A stretch of DNA of 64,000 nt from Bacillota bacterium (GCA_021791495.1 JAJYWN010000023.1:60562-124561), one strand, 5' to 3'; positions 49,716-59,408 are shown, numbered from the stretch's first letter. Numbers and translations are program-made. The notes: generated by a model from the letters alone, not told the origin.

Positions 49716-51071
49716 ATGGCTGAAAAGGACCATCCCGACCACATCGACCGCGCCGACCTCACCTTCTGCCGCAACGAGTTTCCGGCGCTGAACCAGACCG
49801 TGAACGGCCACCCGGTCGTGTTCCTGGACGGCCCCGGCGGGACCCAGGTCCCGTCCAGCGTGGCCCAGGCCGTTTCCGAATACCTGCTCAGCCACAACGC
49901 CAACACCCACGGCGCCTTCCGCACCAGCCACGAGTCGGATGCCATCATCGAGCGCGCCCGCGCCGCCATGGCCGCCCTGTTCGGCTGCACCCCATCGGAA
50001 GTGGCCTTCGGGCAGAACATGAGCACGCTGAACTTCGCCCTCTCCCGCGCCCTGGGCCGCACCATCAAGCCCGGCGACGAGGTGGTCGTCACCGACCTGG
50101 ACCACGAAGCCAACCGTTCCCCCTGGGAGGCGCTGGCCGAAAAGGGGGCGGTGGTGAAATCGGTCAAGGTGAACACCGCCGACTGCACCCTTGACATGGA
50201 AGACTTCGCCGCCAAGATCACCCCGCGCACCCGCCTGGTCGCTGTCGGCTGGGCCTCCAACGCCGTGGGCACGATCAATGACGTGGCGGCGGTGGCGAAG
50301 ATGGCCCACGCCGTCGGGGCGGCGGTGATGGTGGACGCGGTCCACTACGCCCCGCACGAGGCGATGGACGTGAAGGCGGTGGACTGCGACTTCCTCATCT
50401 GCTCGGCCTACAAGTTCTTCGGACCCCACATCGGCGTGCTCTACGGGAAGAGGGAAGCCTTCGACCGGCTCGGCACTTACAAGGTCCGGCCGCAGGAGGA
50501 CCACAGCCCCTTCAAGATCGAGACCGGTACTCTGAACCACGAGGGCATCGCCGGCGCCGGCGCGGCCGTGGACTTCATTGCCTGGCTGGGGCGGCGCTCC
50601 GGCGGCGGGGAGGGCGCCGGCTCCCTGGCTTCCGAGCCCGCCGAATCGCCCGCCACATCGCCAACCACCGCGGTTGCCACCGTGCCCACCACCTCCGCTG
50701 CCGTTCCCAGCCGCCGCGACGTACTGGCCGGCATGGAAGCCATTGAGGGCTACGAGAAGCCCTTGGCCCGCCGCCTGCAAGAAGGCTTCTCAGCCATCCC
50801 CGGCGTCCGCGTTTACGGACTCCCGCCCGCCGGCCACCGGACGCCGACGGTCTCCATCACCGTATCCGGGAAGAGCCCGGAGGAAGTCGCCGCCTACCTG
50901 GCCTCGAAAGGCGTGTTTGTCTGGAACGGAGATTTCTACGCTTCCACGCTGGTAGAGCGGCTGGGTCTGGCAGCCTCGGGCGGCCTGGTCCGTTTCGGCC
51001 TGGCGCCCTATAACACGGCCGGGGAGATCGAGTACACCCTGGAGCAGGTGGCCGCCGCCTCCCGCGCTTGA
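49716..51071 (+). CDS. class V aminotransferase, cysteine-desulfurase-like
   Basis: 451 residues, pyridoxal-phosphate enzyme. FLDGPGGTQVPSSVAQAVSEYL at the start, NANTHGAFRTSHESD, VVTDLDHEANRSPW, VGWASNAVGTIND, DAVHYAPHEAMDVKAVDCDF and the PLP lysine in ICSAYKFFGPHIGVLYG. An Ala/Pro/Thr-rich insert lies at about 290-320. The group is described as cysteine desulfurase-like but its substrate is not known. ATG 49716 follows AAAGGAG; 79 bases after hom. Confidence 0.85.
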   Translation: MAEKDHPDHIDRADLTFCRNEFPALNQTVNGHPVVFLDGPGGTQVPSSVAQAVSEYLLSHNANTHGAFRTSHESDAIIERARAAMAALFGCTPSEVAFGQNMSTLNFALSRALGRTIKPGDEVVVTDLDHEANRSPWEALAEKGAVVKSVKVNTADCTLDMEDFAAKITPRTRLVAVGWASNAVGTINDVAAVAKMAHAVGAAVMVDAVHYAPHEAMDVKAVDCDFLICSAYKFFGPHIGVLYGKREAFDRLGTYKVRPQEDHSPFKIETGTLNHEGIAGAGAAVDFIAWLGRRSGGGEGAGSLASEPAESPATSPTTAVATVPTTSAAVPSRRDVLAGMEAIEGYEKPLARRLQEGFSAIPGVRVYGLPPAGHRTPTVSITVSGKSPEEVAAYLASKGVFVWNGDFYASTLVERLGLAASGGLVRFGLAPYNTAGEIEYTLEQVAAASRA

Positions 51072-51224
51072 TCTTGCGTTTGAACCGCCAAGGAGGAGCC
51101 TCGCCGGAAACAGCGAATTAGACTTGCCTCACGGCAGCGACAAGTTTCGACACGCGACGCTTCGGGGCGTCGTCCGAACAGCGGTCTGCCGTCGGAAGCA
51201 GTTTGGTGGAAGGTGGTTTCTCCC

Positions 51225-51524
51225 ATGTCTTCCGGCGAGTCCAGTGAACCTGGCGTGCCTGGGGCGCCTGGCGGGCCAGGCGAGTTCACGACTGGACGGG
51301 TCCTGTCCATTTTGGCCGAGATAGCGGAGACGGACCAAGTCAGAAAGGACCTGGACCTGGATCTTTATGGCTTGGAGATCCTCGACTCTCTGGCCACGGT
51401 CCAACTGATGGTGGCACTCTCCCAAGAATTCGGCATCGACATCTCGCCGGCCGAGTTTGAGCGGGAACTCTGGGCCACGCCGCGCAAGATCGTCGCCTTC
51501 ATGGAGGGCCGCGTGGGACCATGA
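51225..51524 (+). CDS. dltC: D-alanyl carrier protein
   Basis: About 99 residues. A Gly/Pro-rich tail precedes the carrier domain, VLSILAEIAETDQVRKDLDLDLYGLEILDSLATVQLM, where Ser55 in ILDSLATV carries the phosphopantetheine arm. GGAAGGTGG lies 8 bases before ATG 51225. It accepts D-alanine from DltA and hands it on at the membrane. Stop overlaps dltD as ATGA. Confidence 0.9.
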   Translation: MSSGESSEPGVPGAPGGPGEFTTGRVLSILAEIAETDQVRKDLDLDLYGLEILDSLATVQLMVALSQEFGIDISPAEFERELWATPRKIVAFMEGRVGP

Positions 51525-52747
51525 CTCCTCGTCCGCGGCGGGCCCCACACCACCTGATCCCGGCCCTCATCGCCCTGACCCTCGCTGCCGTCGTCGTCGT
51601 CGGCGCGCTGGCCTACGCCCTTCACATCGAGGACCTCTACATCCATGCCTTGGCCCCGATCCAGTTCCCCCAGAAGAACCAAGGCACGGCGTTACAGGCG
51701 GCGGCCTTCCGGCAACCGGACCTTTTGCCCATCTACGGGAGTTCGGAACTGAACATCTCCGACCCGTACCACGGCAGTGTGATTTTCAAGGATTACCCCA
51801 CCGGCTTCACCATCGTTCCTGTCGGGAAAGCGGGGACCACCTCCCTCATCATGCTACAGGACATGGCCGCCATCGGCCGGAGCCTCCGGGGAAAGAAAGT
51901 GGCCCTTTCTTTGTCGGCGGGTTGGTTCTTCGGTGCCATGCCCGGTTCAGACTCCTACGCCGGCAATTTCTCGGCGCTGCACGGCCTGGAACTCGCATTC
52001 AGTCCGTACTTGAGCTGGGACCTGAAGAAAGAAGCGGCCCGCCGGATGTTGGATTACCCGAAGACGCTGGAGCATCAGCCGGTTCTCCATCTGGCCGTGC
52101 GTCTGGAGGCGACCGACGCCGTCTACAGCCGTCCGGCCTACTACCTGCTATGGCCCATTGCCAAGGCGCAAGCCTTCGTCCTCCGCCTCCAAGACCACTG
52201 GGAGACCGTCCAATACATCCACCAGCAACAGAAGAAGAACCTGGACCCCGCGGTACCCCGCGCGCCGCGGGTCCTCGACTGGGATGAGTTGCGGAAGGAA
52301 GCCACAGCCGAACAGATGAAGAACGCCAACAACAACCCCTTTGGATTCGAGAACAGCCGGTGGACCAACAACATCAAGCCGCAGCTACCCAAACCCAAGT
52401 CCAGGACCGACGACTCCTTCCTACGCGGGATCTACCAGGCCAAAGAGTTCACCGACCTGAGACTCCTACTCAAGGGTCTGAAGGAGATGGGAGTCGAGCC
52501 ACTGGTGCTGAGCATGCCGATCCCCGGCACCTATTACGACTACCTGGGCGTCTCCCGCGGCGCCCGCCAGGCCTATTACTCTTCAGTGGCCGAAATCGCG
52601 AAGTTGAACGGCGTACCCTACCGCCTTTTCGAGGACCACGACGAGGACAAGTACTTCATCATAGACTCCGGCGCCCACTTGAGCCGGAAGGGGTGGGTCT
52701 ACTATGACAAGGTCTTGGACGACTTCTATCACGGCCGTCTGCGCTAA
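51521..52747 (+). CDS. dltD: D-alanyl transfer protein DltD
   Basis: 408 residues: one N-terminal membrane span (about 12-34), then an SGNH-like domain. LLPIYGSSELNISDPYHGS carries the catalytic Ser, and DSGAHLSRKGWVYYDKVL near the end the Asp/His pair. Acts outside the membrane to put D-alanine on teichoic acids. Confidence 0.92.
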   Translation: MTPRPRRAPHHLIPALIALTLAAVVVVGALAYALHIEDLYIHALAPIQFPQKNQGTALQAAAFRQPDLLPIYGSSELNISDPYHGSVIFKDYPTGFTIVPVGKAGTTSLIMLQDMAAIGRSLRGKKVALSLSAGWFFGAMPGSDSYAGNFSALHGLELAFSPYLSWDLKKEAARRMLDYPKTLEHQPVLHLAVRLEATDAVYSRPAYYLLWPIAKAQAFVLRLQDHWETVQYIHQQQKKNLDPAVPRAPRVLDWDELRKEATAEQMKNANNNPFGFENSRWTNNIKPQLPKPKSRTDDSFLRGIYQAKEFTDLRLLLKGLKEMGVEPLVLSMPIPGTYYDYLGVSRGARQAYYSSVAEIAKLNGVPYRLFEDHDEDKYFIIDSGAHLSRKGWVYYDKVLDDFYHGRLR

Positions 52748-52865
52748 CCGTTGGGTCAGGGGGGCGGCGCTGACAGTCTACTACCTGGCGATAATCGCCG
52801 GCCTGGTAGCTTTATACGGAAAAGGTGATTTCTCCAGTCCGAAGTTCATCTACCAAGGCTTCTGA
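52704..52865 (+). CDS. dltX: DltX-type small membrane protein
   Basis: 53 residues, overlapping the end of dltD by 44 bases in another frame and the dltA start by one base. One membrane span, VYYLAIIAGLVALYG, then GDFSSPKFIYQGF at the C terminus; the closing F-x-Y-x-x-F is the hallmark of DltX, which works with DltB and DltD. ATG 52704 has AAGGGG upstream. Too short to be found by most gene finders. Confidence 0.85.
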   Translation: MTRSWTTSITAVCANRWVRGAALTVYYLAIIAGLVALYGKGDFSSPKFIYQGF

Positions 52866-54568
52866 TGATGGGCATGGACCTTTTGGGTCGAATTGACCGG
52901 TGGGGCGAAATTGCCCCCGGTCGACCGGCGCACCGGAGCGGCGGTCGTGTCTTGACATACGGCGAGCTCAAGGCCAGATCGAACGCTGTCGCCCGCTACC
53001 TGGCCGCACGGTTGCCCGGCGACCGGTCCCCCGTGGCGGTGCTGGGCCACAAGGAGCCGGAGATGCTTGCGGCTTTCCTTGGCGCCGTCAAGTCCGGTCA
53101 CCCGTATATCCCGCTGGACGTATCTCTGCCGCCCCAGCGTGTGGAGCGCATCCTAGCCGTGGCCGGGGTCCGGGTCACGCTGACGCCGGCGGAGGTGGCG
53201 CGCATTTCAGTCCCTGCCGCCGAACCGGCCACCGGTCCGGCCACCGGCACGGTCGCCGGCACGCTTGCCGCCGCATCCGTCGACGCACCTACCGGCGCCT
53301 CCGCCCCGGCCCCGGTCGGACCGGATGATCCCTACTACATCATCTTCACTTCTGGGAGCACCGGCGAACCCAAAGGGGTCGTCATCACTTTGGGGTGTTT
53401 GGAGAGCTTCTGCCGCTGGATGTTGGACGAGCAGCGGCCGGGCGGGCCACCACTGGACGAGCAGCGGCCGGGCGGAGGCGAGGTGTTCCTGAACCAGGCG
53501 CCGTTCTCCTTCGATCTTTCCGTAATGGACCTGTACCTGAGTCTGGCCACGGGCGGCACGCTCTTCAGCATCAGTAAGGACGACATCGAGGACCCGCGCC
53601 GGCTCTTCGCCGCGCTGGCCGCATCGGGTGTGACCATCTGGGTCTCCACCCCCTCCTTCGTCCAGATGTGTCTGGCGGAGAAGACCTTCGCCGGGCCCAT
53701 GCTGCCCCACGTCCGCAAGTTTCTCTTTTGCGGTGAGACCCTTCCGCCGGAGACGGCGGCGGCGCTCTTGGACCGTTTCCCAAGGGCCGAGGTCTGGAAC
53801 ACCTACGGGCCCACCGAGGCCACCTGCGCCACCACTTCGGTGCGGGTGGACAGGGAAATACTGGAGAAGTACTCGCCGCTCCCCGTCGGCCGCGCCAAAC
53901 CCGACACCATCGTGGCGGTACTGGACGAGGACGGGCGGCCGCCGGCGCCCGGCGAGCGCGGCGAGATCATCATCGCCGGACCCAATGTCAGCCCGGGCTA
54001 CCTTGGACGCCCCGACCTGACGGCGCGGGCCTTTCTCCCGTGGGTGCCGGCGAGACCTGACTTGCCGCTCCAGCCACCGGCACCCGCCGCCTCCGTCGCC
54101 CGCGGCACCGGCAGCGGCCCCGGGTGTGCCCTCCGCGCTTACCGCACGGGCGACTGGGGCCGCTACCAAGATGGACTATTATTCTTCGAGGGCCGCATGG
54201 ACAGCCAGGTCAAGATGCGCGGCTACCGCATCGAGCTGGGGGACGTCGAGGCTAACCTCCGTGCCCTCCCCGGCGTACGCGATGCGGTGGTCCTGCCGGT
54301 CGCCAAAGGCGGTCGTGTGGAATCGCTGGCGGCGTTTGTGGTCCTGGCATCATCCGGTGTGCCCGGAGGACAGGATGGCCAAGGCGACGCCGCCCCCGCC
54401 GGTTTCGACGAGTTCACCCTGGGCCGCCGGTTGCGCCGTCTCCTTGGCGAACGCCTGCCGGCCTACATGCTCCCGCGGCGCTTCCTTTTCCGCGCCGCCC
54501 TCCCGATGACGCCGAACGGCAAGGCCGACCGCCGCCGGCTGGCCGCCGAACTGGAGCCAGGGGCATGA
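52865..54568 (+). CDS. dltA: D-alanine-D-alanyl carrier protein ligase
   Basis: 567 residues (usual length about 505), AMP-forming adenylation enzyme. Core motifs: YYIIFTSGSTGEPKGV (A3), APFSFDLSVMDLY, NTYGPTEAT (A5), GEIIIAGPNVSPGYLG, YRTGDWGRY (A7) and the C-terminal Lys in TPNGKADRRRL. Insertions make it long: an Ala/Pro linker near 115-155, an exact tandem copy of LDEQRPGG around 185-200 and another linker near 395-420. ATG 52865 overlaps the dltX stop. Confidence 0.93.
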   Translation: MMGMDLLGRIDRWGEIAPGRPAHRSGGRVLTYGELKARSNAVARYLAARLPGDRSPVAVLGHKEPEMLAAFLGAVKSGHPYIPLDVSLPPQRVERILAVAGVRVTLTPAEVARISVPAAEPATGPATGTVAGTLAAASVDAPTGASAPAPVGPDDPYYIIFTSGSTGEPKGVVITLGCLESFCRWMLDEQRPGGPPLDEQRPGGGEVFLNQAPFSFDLSVMDLYLSLATGGTLFSISKDDIEDPRRLFAALAASGVTIWVSTPSFVQMCLAEKTFAGPMLPHVRKFLFCGETLPPETAAALLDRFPRAEVWNTYGPTEATCATTSVRVDREILEKYSPLPVGRAKPDTIVAVLDEDGRPPAPGERGEIIIAGPNVSPGYLGRPDLTARAFLPWVPARPDLPLQPPAPAASVARGTGSGPGCALRAYRTGDWGRYQDGLLFFEGRMDSQVKMRGYRIELGDVEANLRALPGVRDAVVLPVAKGGRVESLAAFVVLASSGVPGGQDGQGDAAPAGFDEFTLGRRLRRLLGERLPAYMLPRRFLFRAALPMTPNGKADRRRLAAELEPGA

Positions 54569-55758
54569 TCCCCTACGCCGGCTTCCTCTACTTCGGCCTG
54601 GTGGCCTACGTGGCCGTCCCCGGTCTGGTGCTGGGCGTCCTGCGCGCGCGGGGCGCCCGGTGGTGGACCGCCGCGGCCACCGCCATCATGCTCAGCATCC
54701 AGTACAACGTCTGGCTCCGCACCGGCCCCCATCCTCAGACGTGGGTGCGCGAGGTCTGGCTCCTGGTGGGCTACGCCATCGTGCAGTGGCTGGTCGCGGC
54801 GGCCCTCCTGGAGACCTTGAAGGAACTGGACCGGCCCAGCCCCACCGCGACCTGGCTGGCGGTGACGCTGGCTTTGGCGCCGCTGGTGGTCGCCAAGTTT
54901 GAGCCACTGTTTAACCCGAAGTACCCTTGGGGTTTCCTGGGCGTTTCCTACCTGACCTTCCGGAGTCTGGACACAATCATCGGGATCAACGACCGGCTCA
55001 TCACCAAGATGCCACCGGTCCAGTATCTGGCCTACCTGCTTTTTTTCCCGACCATCTCTTCCGGCCCCATTGACCGGTACCGGCGCTTCTCGCAAGACTG
55101 GGAACGCCGCCGGACCCGCGCCGAGGTCCTGACCGATGTGGACGGGGCCGTGCACCGCATCTTCACCGGTTTCCTCTATAAGTTCATCCTGGCCTATCTG
55201 ATCAAACGCTACTGGATGGACCCGGTGGCGGGCCGCTATTACGGACTATTGGCCGATGTCTCGTACATGTACGCCTACAGCCTGTACCTGTTCTTCGACT
55301 TCGCCGGTTACAGCGCTTTCGCCATCGGCGTAGGCTACCTGTTCGGCATCCACACGCCCGAGAACTTCGACCGCCCCTTCCTGGCCCGCAACATCCGTGA
55401 TTTCTGGAACCGCTGGCATATCAGCCTGTCCTGGTGGTTCCGGGACCACGTCTATATGCGCTTTGTCATGGCCGCCACCCGCCGCCGCTGGTTCAAGAGC
55501 AAGTACACGGCCTCTTACCTCGGCTTCGTGCTATCCATGGGTCTTATGGGTGTGTGGCACGGTGTGGCGGCGCATTTTATCTTGTATGGCCTATACCATG
55601 CGTCGCTCATCATCGGGTTCGACTTCCTCAGCCGCTGGAATAAGGCTCGCCCCAAGCCCCTGTGGGGCGAGGGACCGTTATGGCGCGCCGCCGGCACATT
55701 CCTCACTTTCCAGGCTGTCTGTTTCGGGCTGTTGCTCTTCTCCGGGCGTCTGGGGTAG
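54565..55758 (+). CDS. dltB: D-alanyl transfer protein DltB (MBOAT)
   Basis: 397 residues with about eleven hydrophobic segments. MBOAT motifs: LLFFPTISSGPIDRYRRF, YSLYLFFDFAGYSAFAIGVGYLFG, FLARNIRDFWNRWHISLSWWFRDHVY and the catalytic His region GVWHGVAAHFILYGLYHA. ATGA overlap with dltA. Ends a dltC-D-X-A-B operon. Confidence 0.93.
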   Translation: MIPYAGFLYFGLVAYVAVPGLVLGVLRARGARWWTAAATAIMLSIQYNVWLRTGPHPQTWVREVWLLVGYAIVQWLVAAALLETLKELDRPSPTATWLAVTLALAPLVVAKFEPLFNPKYPWGFLGVSYLTFRSLDTIIGINDRLITKMPPVQYLAYLLFFPTISSGPIDRYRRFSQDWERRRTRAEVLTDVDGAVHRIFTGFLYKFILAYLIKRYWMDPVAGRYYGLLADVSYMYAYSLYLFFDFAGYSAFAIGVGYLFGIHTPENFDRPFLARNIRDFWNRWHISLSWWFRDHVYMRFVMAATRRRWFKSKYTASYLGFVLSMGLMGVWHGVAAHFILYGLYHASLIIGFDFLSRWNKARPKPLWGEGPLWRAAGTFLTFQAVCFGLLLFSGRLG

Positions 55759-55911
55759 CCGGACGGACCAGAGGCCGGCCGACTCTGTGGAAACATGGTC
55801 GCTTGTTTGACAACCAGACAGGAGTGAGCCGTCCGCGCCACGAAAATGGATGATGTTGCGCCACATCGGTGGCGGTGCTAAGGTTTGGAACTAGGATGGA
55901 GGCGACGGTCC

Positions 55912-57036
55912 TTGAGTGAGTTGGGCCAGCAAGTTCTGAAGAAAGTTTCCTCCTCTCTGGCGGTGGAGGGGTTTGACGCCGTGGTGGGCATGTCCCCGGA
56001 GAATGCGCCCTATCTGGCGGGTTTCTTGGTCCCTTCTCAGAAGATCATCCGGAGCCGCCTGGTCATGTGCGTGGTGGCGGCCAATGGCGATTCCCGCCAG
56101 GTCGTGTCCGATATGGAAGAGAGCTACACCAGAGCATATACCAGCATGTCCCGGGTCAGGGCGTACAACGAGTTCACCGAAACGCCCATGCGGGCCCTGG
56201 CCGAGACTCTGAAAGAGATGGGTGTGGCCGAAGGGAAAGTGGGCCTGGAGATGGACTTCCTGCCGGCGCAGTCCTACCTGGAACTCGTGAGCCTGATGCC
56301 GAAAACGAAGTTTGTGGACGCCGGCTCCTTCTTTTTCAAGATGCGGGCCATCAAGACTCCCGCCGAGAAAGACACCCTTCGCGTGCTGGGCCATACTGTC
56401 AACGGCTCCCACAAGGCCATCGCCACCAAGATCCGTCCGGGAATGACCGAAATGGATATCGCCCTGGTCCTTTACGATTACCTCCTCCAGAACGGCGCCG
56501 ATGACGTCTTGCAGCTGGTCGTGGGCTCGGGTGACCGCAGCACCCACGCGAACCCCTACGCCACCTCCCGCCGGCTGGGGAAGGGTGACGTCATCCGGGT
56601 CGATATCTACGCTAAGCTGAACAACTACCTCTCCGACTGCGCCCGGACCTATGTCGTGGGCGAGGTGGATGCCGAACAGAAGGACCTCTGGGGCAAGATG
56701 CTGGAGATGCGCCAGGACGCGCTGGACATGATCAGGCCCGGCGCCCACACCGCGGACATCTACAAGGCATACCACGCGAAGTCGGTCAGCTATGGCCTGA
56801 AGCCCCTGAACTTCCTGGGGCACGGGTTGGGTTTGGGCCTTCATGAGGAGCCCTACGTCGGCAGGTACGGTGATTGGGTTCTGGAAGAGGGTATGGTGCT
56901 CTGCATCGAGCCCTACGTGGTACTGACCGAAAAAAACTGCGGCTTCCAGGTGGAAGATGAGGTCCTAGTCACGGCGAACGGGTATGAACTTCTGACCGGA
57001 TATGATGGGGCGCCGGTGCTGGCGGTTCTGAAGTAG
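55912..57036 (+). CDS. M24 family metallopeptidase (Xaa-Pro type)
   Basis: 374 residues. Creatinase-like N-terminal domain (GMSPENAPYLAGFLVPSQK) and pita-bread catalytic domain with metal ligands in VIRVDIYAKLNNYLSDCARTY (two Asp), GHGLGLGLHEEPYVG (His), VLCIEPYV (Glu) and QVEDEVLV (Glu). TTG 55912 follows GGAGG by 9 bases; the frame upstream to 55885 lies over the ribosome binding site. The family covers Xaa-Pro dipeptidases, creatinases and related C-N hydrolases; next to an opine-dehydrogenase-like gene. Confidence 0.88.
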   Translation: MSELGQQVLKKVSSSLAVEGFDAVVGMSPENAPYLAGFLVPSQKIIRSRLVMCVVAANGDSRQVVSDMEESYTRAYTSMSRVRAYNEFTETPMRALAETLKEMGVAEGKVGLEMDFLPAQSYLELVSLMPKTKFVDAGSFFFKMRAIKTPAEKDTLRVLGHTVNGSHKAIATKIRPGMTEMDIALVLYDYLLQNGADDVLQLVVGSGDRSTHANPYATSRRLGKGDVIRVDIYAKLNNYLSDCARTYVVGEVDAEQKDLWGKMLEMRQDALDMIRPGAHTADIYKAYHAKSVSYGLKPLNFLGHGLGLGLHEEPYVGRYGDWVLEEGMVLCIEPYVVLTEKNCGFQVEDEVLVTANGYELLTGYDGAPVLAVLK

Positions 57037-57066
57037 GGCGGGGAAACCTTCTGGAGGTGTCGTGAA

Positions 57067-58170
57067 TTGAAGCGTGTCGCCATCCTGGGCGCCGGCAATG
57101 CGGGACAGGCCGCCGCCGCGCACCTTACGAAAATGGGCCTGGAGGTCAGGCTCTATAACCGTTGGGAGAACGAGATCGAGGTCATCAAGAAGAACGGCGG
57201 CATCCGCCTGGAAGGCGTCTTGGGGAGTGAGTTCCAACGCATCCCCGTCATCACCGCCGATATCAGAGAAGCCCTGGAGGGCGCGGAGTTGTACTGGGTT
57301 GCCACGCCGGCGGTGGCCCATGAGTTCCTGGCGAAGGAACTGGCCCCCCTACTTTCGGAAGGCGCCCAGGTCTTCCTGAACCCCGGCAGCGGCGGCGGCG
57401 CACTTTCCTTCAGTCGTGCCCTGCGGCAGTACGGCGGTCCGAAGGATGTCACCGTCTCCGAGACCAGCACCAACATCTACATTTGCCGCATCACCTCTCC
57501 CGGCACCGTCACGGTATGGAACGTGGGCGGAGTGCTGTTCTCCTCGTTCCCCGGAAAAAACGTGGACGAGGCGTTCGCCATGTTGTCGCCGCTCTATCCG
57601 AAACTGGTCAAAGCCGATACGGTCCTTGATACCACCTTCGCCAATGTCAACGCCGTGATGCACCCGGCGGGAGTGTTGATGAACGCGGGTTGGATCGAGG
57701 CCACGGGCGGGGCCTTCAAGTTCTACGCCCAGGGCGGCACCCCGGCCGTGGGCGCGGTCATCGACCAGGAAGAGCGGGAGCGGGTGGCGGTCATGACCGC
57801 CCTTGGTCTCAAGCCGCGTCCCTTCGTGGACATCTTCTACCTGTATGGCGCCACGTCGAAGGAAGCGGTGGAGTCGGGCTCGGCTTATGTCGCCCTGCGG
57901 GACAGCGCGCCGAATAAGGAAATCCAGGCCCCGAACACCATGAAGTACCGTTTCCTGACCGAGGACATCCCTTACGGCATCGTGCCCTTCCATCATCTCG
58001 CTACCATCGCCGGTGTGCAGACGCCCATCATCGACGCGCTCATCGCCCTGGCTTCGGTGGTCAGCCAGAACGACTATCTGTCCAGTGGGGTGACTTTGGA
58101 GAAAATGGGGTTGCAGGGCGTATCGCGCTACAACCTCCTGCGGTTCCTGCGGGAAGGCCCCGAGGCGTAG
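57067..58170 (+). CDS. octopine/nopaline (opine) dehydrogenase family protein
   Basis: 367 residues. NAD(P) site VAILGAGNAGQAAAAHLTKMG, VFLNPGSGGGALSFSRAL, and the family's C-terminal domain with NAVMHPAGVLMNAGWIEATG containing the catalytic His, GTPAVGAVIDQEERERVAVM and DIPYGIVPFHHLATIAGV. Such enzymes join or cleave N-(carboxyalkyl) amino acids. Starts at TTG 57067, 30 bases after the peptidase; the pair could work on an opine-like or dipeptide compound. Confidence 0.85.
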   Translation: MKRVAILGAGNAGQAAAAHLTKMGLEVRLYNRWENEIEVIKKNGGIRLEGVLGSEFQRIPVITADIREALEGAELYWVATPAVAHEFLAKELAPLLSEGAQVFLNPGSGGGALSFSRALRQYGGPKDVTVSETSTNIYICRITSPGTVTVWNVGGVLFSSFPGKNVDEAFAMLSPLYPKLVKADTVLDTTFANVNAVMHPAGVLMNAGWIEATGGAFKFYAQGGTPAVGAVIDQEERERVAVMTALGLKPRPFVDIFYLYGATSKEAVESGSAYVALRDSAPNKEIQAPNTMKYRFLTEDIPYGIVPFHHLATIAGVQTPIIDALIALASVVSQNDYLSSGVTLEKMGLQGVSRYNLLRFLREGPEA

Positions 58171-58241
58171 GAAATAACGGCCCTGCCCGGTTCGGGTGGG
58201 GCCGTTTCGAAATGTGCGGCGGGGGGACGGGACGGGGGCGG

Positions 58242-59408
58242 ATGCTCGAAATAGCCGATGAACTGGAGAAAGTGCTGCAATCCGGCGAGCGCGTGGCCCT
58301 GGCCACGGTGGTCGCCACGTCGGGGTCCACTCCCCGCACGGTGGGGACCCGCATGGCTATCCGGGCCGGCGGGCGGCATTTGGGAACGGTGGGCGGCGGC
58401 TGCGGCGAGGCCGAGGTGATCAAGGCCGGACTCACCGCCTTGGACGATGGCCGCGCGCGGCGCGTGAGGGCCGACCTGACGGATGAGGCCACGGAGGAGA
58501 GCGAGAGCGCCTGCGGGGGTGTCATGGACGTCCTGGTGGCGCCCTTTGGCGCCGAACTGCTGCCGGTGGTACGCGCTGTCCAGGAAGCGCACCGGGGGCG
58601 GCGTCGCGCTGTGGTGGCCATGATCGTTGGGCCGGAAGAGGGCGACGTTGGGCCGACCAGCGGCGGCATGGCGGTCGCGGCGGTCGAGAAAGCGATCGAG
58701 GAGGCCGGCGGGACGCGCGTGCCCACAGCTTGGGCGGGACCGGGGATGGATTCCGCCGCGGACGCGGCTCTCCTGGTAGATGCCGCCTACCGGGCCTGTC
58801 GCCGGGAGCGACGGGCGGGCGAGACGGAGACGGTCCGTCAGGAGAGGGCGCAAGTGCCGGGCGGTGCCGCGGGAGAACTCCTGGCTGAGGTTATTCAAGT
58901 TCCACCCGCACTCGTCGTCTGCGGAGGGGGGCACATCGCCCTGCCGCTCAGCCAGATGGCCAAGACTCTGGGATACGCGGTTACCGTCATCGACGACCGG
59001 CCTTCTTTCGCCGACCGGGCGCGCTTCCCCCACGTCGATAGAGTCGTCTGCCGGCCCTATGCCCGGGCTTTGGCGGAGACCCCTTTGGACGATTCCACGG
59101 CCGTGGTGGTCGTCACTCGCGGTCACAAACACGATATTGAGTGCGTCCGTGCGGTCTTGGGCCGCGGAGCAGCCTATGTCGGCATGATTGGGAGCCGCCG
59201 GCGGGTAGCGGGAGCCCGCGAACTGCTGGGGCGCGACGGCTTCCCCGAGGAGGAGGTGGCCCGCCTCCATGCCCCCATCGGCCTGGATATCGGGGCGGAG
59301 ACTCCGGCGGAGATCGCTCTGGCGATCTTGGCCGAGATTACCTTGGAACGCCGGGGCGGCACCGCGGCGCCCATGAGCCGTAGGCTGGCGGGAGGCGGTC
59401 GGCCATGA
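58242..59408 (+). CDS. xdhC: XdhC/CoxI-family maturation protein
   Basis: 388 residues. N-terminal CoxI domain: RVALATVVATSGSTPRTVGTRMAI, GTVGGGCGEAEVIKAGL, SESACGGVMDVLVAP with the conserved Cys; C-terminal Rossmann domain: ALVVCGGGHIALPLSQMAKTLGYAVTVIDDRP, VVVTRGHKHDIECVRAVL and AAYVGMIGSRRR. The family matures molybdenum hydroxylases (sulfuration and insertion of the cofactor). ATG 58242 is the start. Overlaps yqeB by ATGA. Confidence 0.9.
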   Translation: MLEIADELEKVLQSGERVALATVVATSGSTPRTVGTRMAIRAGGRHLGTVGGGCGEAEVIKAGLTALDDGRARRVRADLTDEATEESESACGGVMDVLVAPFGAELLPVVRAVQEAHRGRRRAVVAMIVGPEEGDVGPTSGGMAVAAVEKAIEEAGGTRVPTAWAGPGMDSAADAALLVDAAYRACRRERRAGETETVRQERAQVPGGAAGELLAEVIQVPPALVVCGGGHIALPLSQMAKTLGYAVTVIDDRPSFADRARFPHVDRVVCRPYARALAETPLDDSTAVVVVTRGHKHDIECVRAVLGRGAAYVGMIGSRRRVAGARELLGRDGFPEEEVARLHAPIGLDIGAETPAEIALAILAEITLERRGGTAAPMSRRLAGGGRP

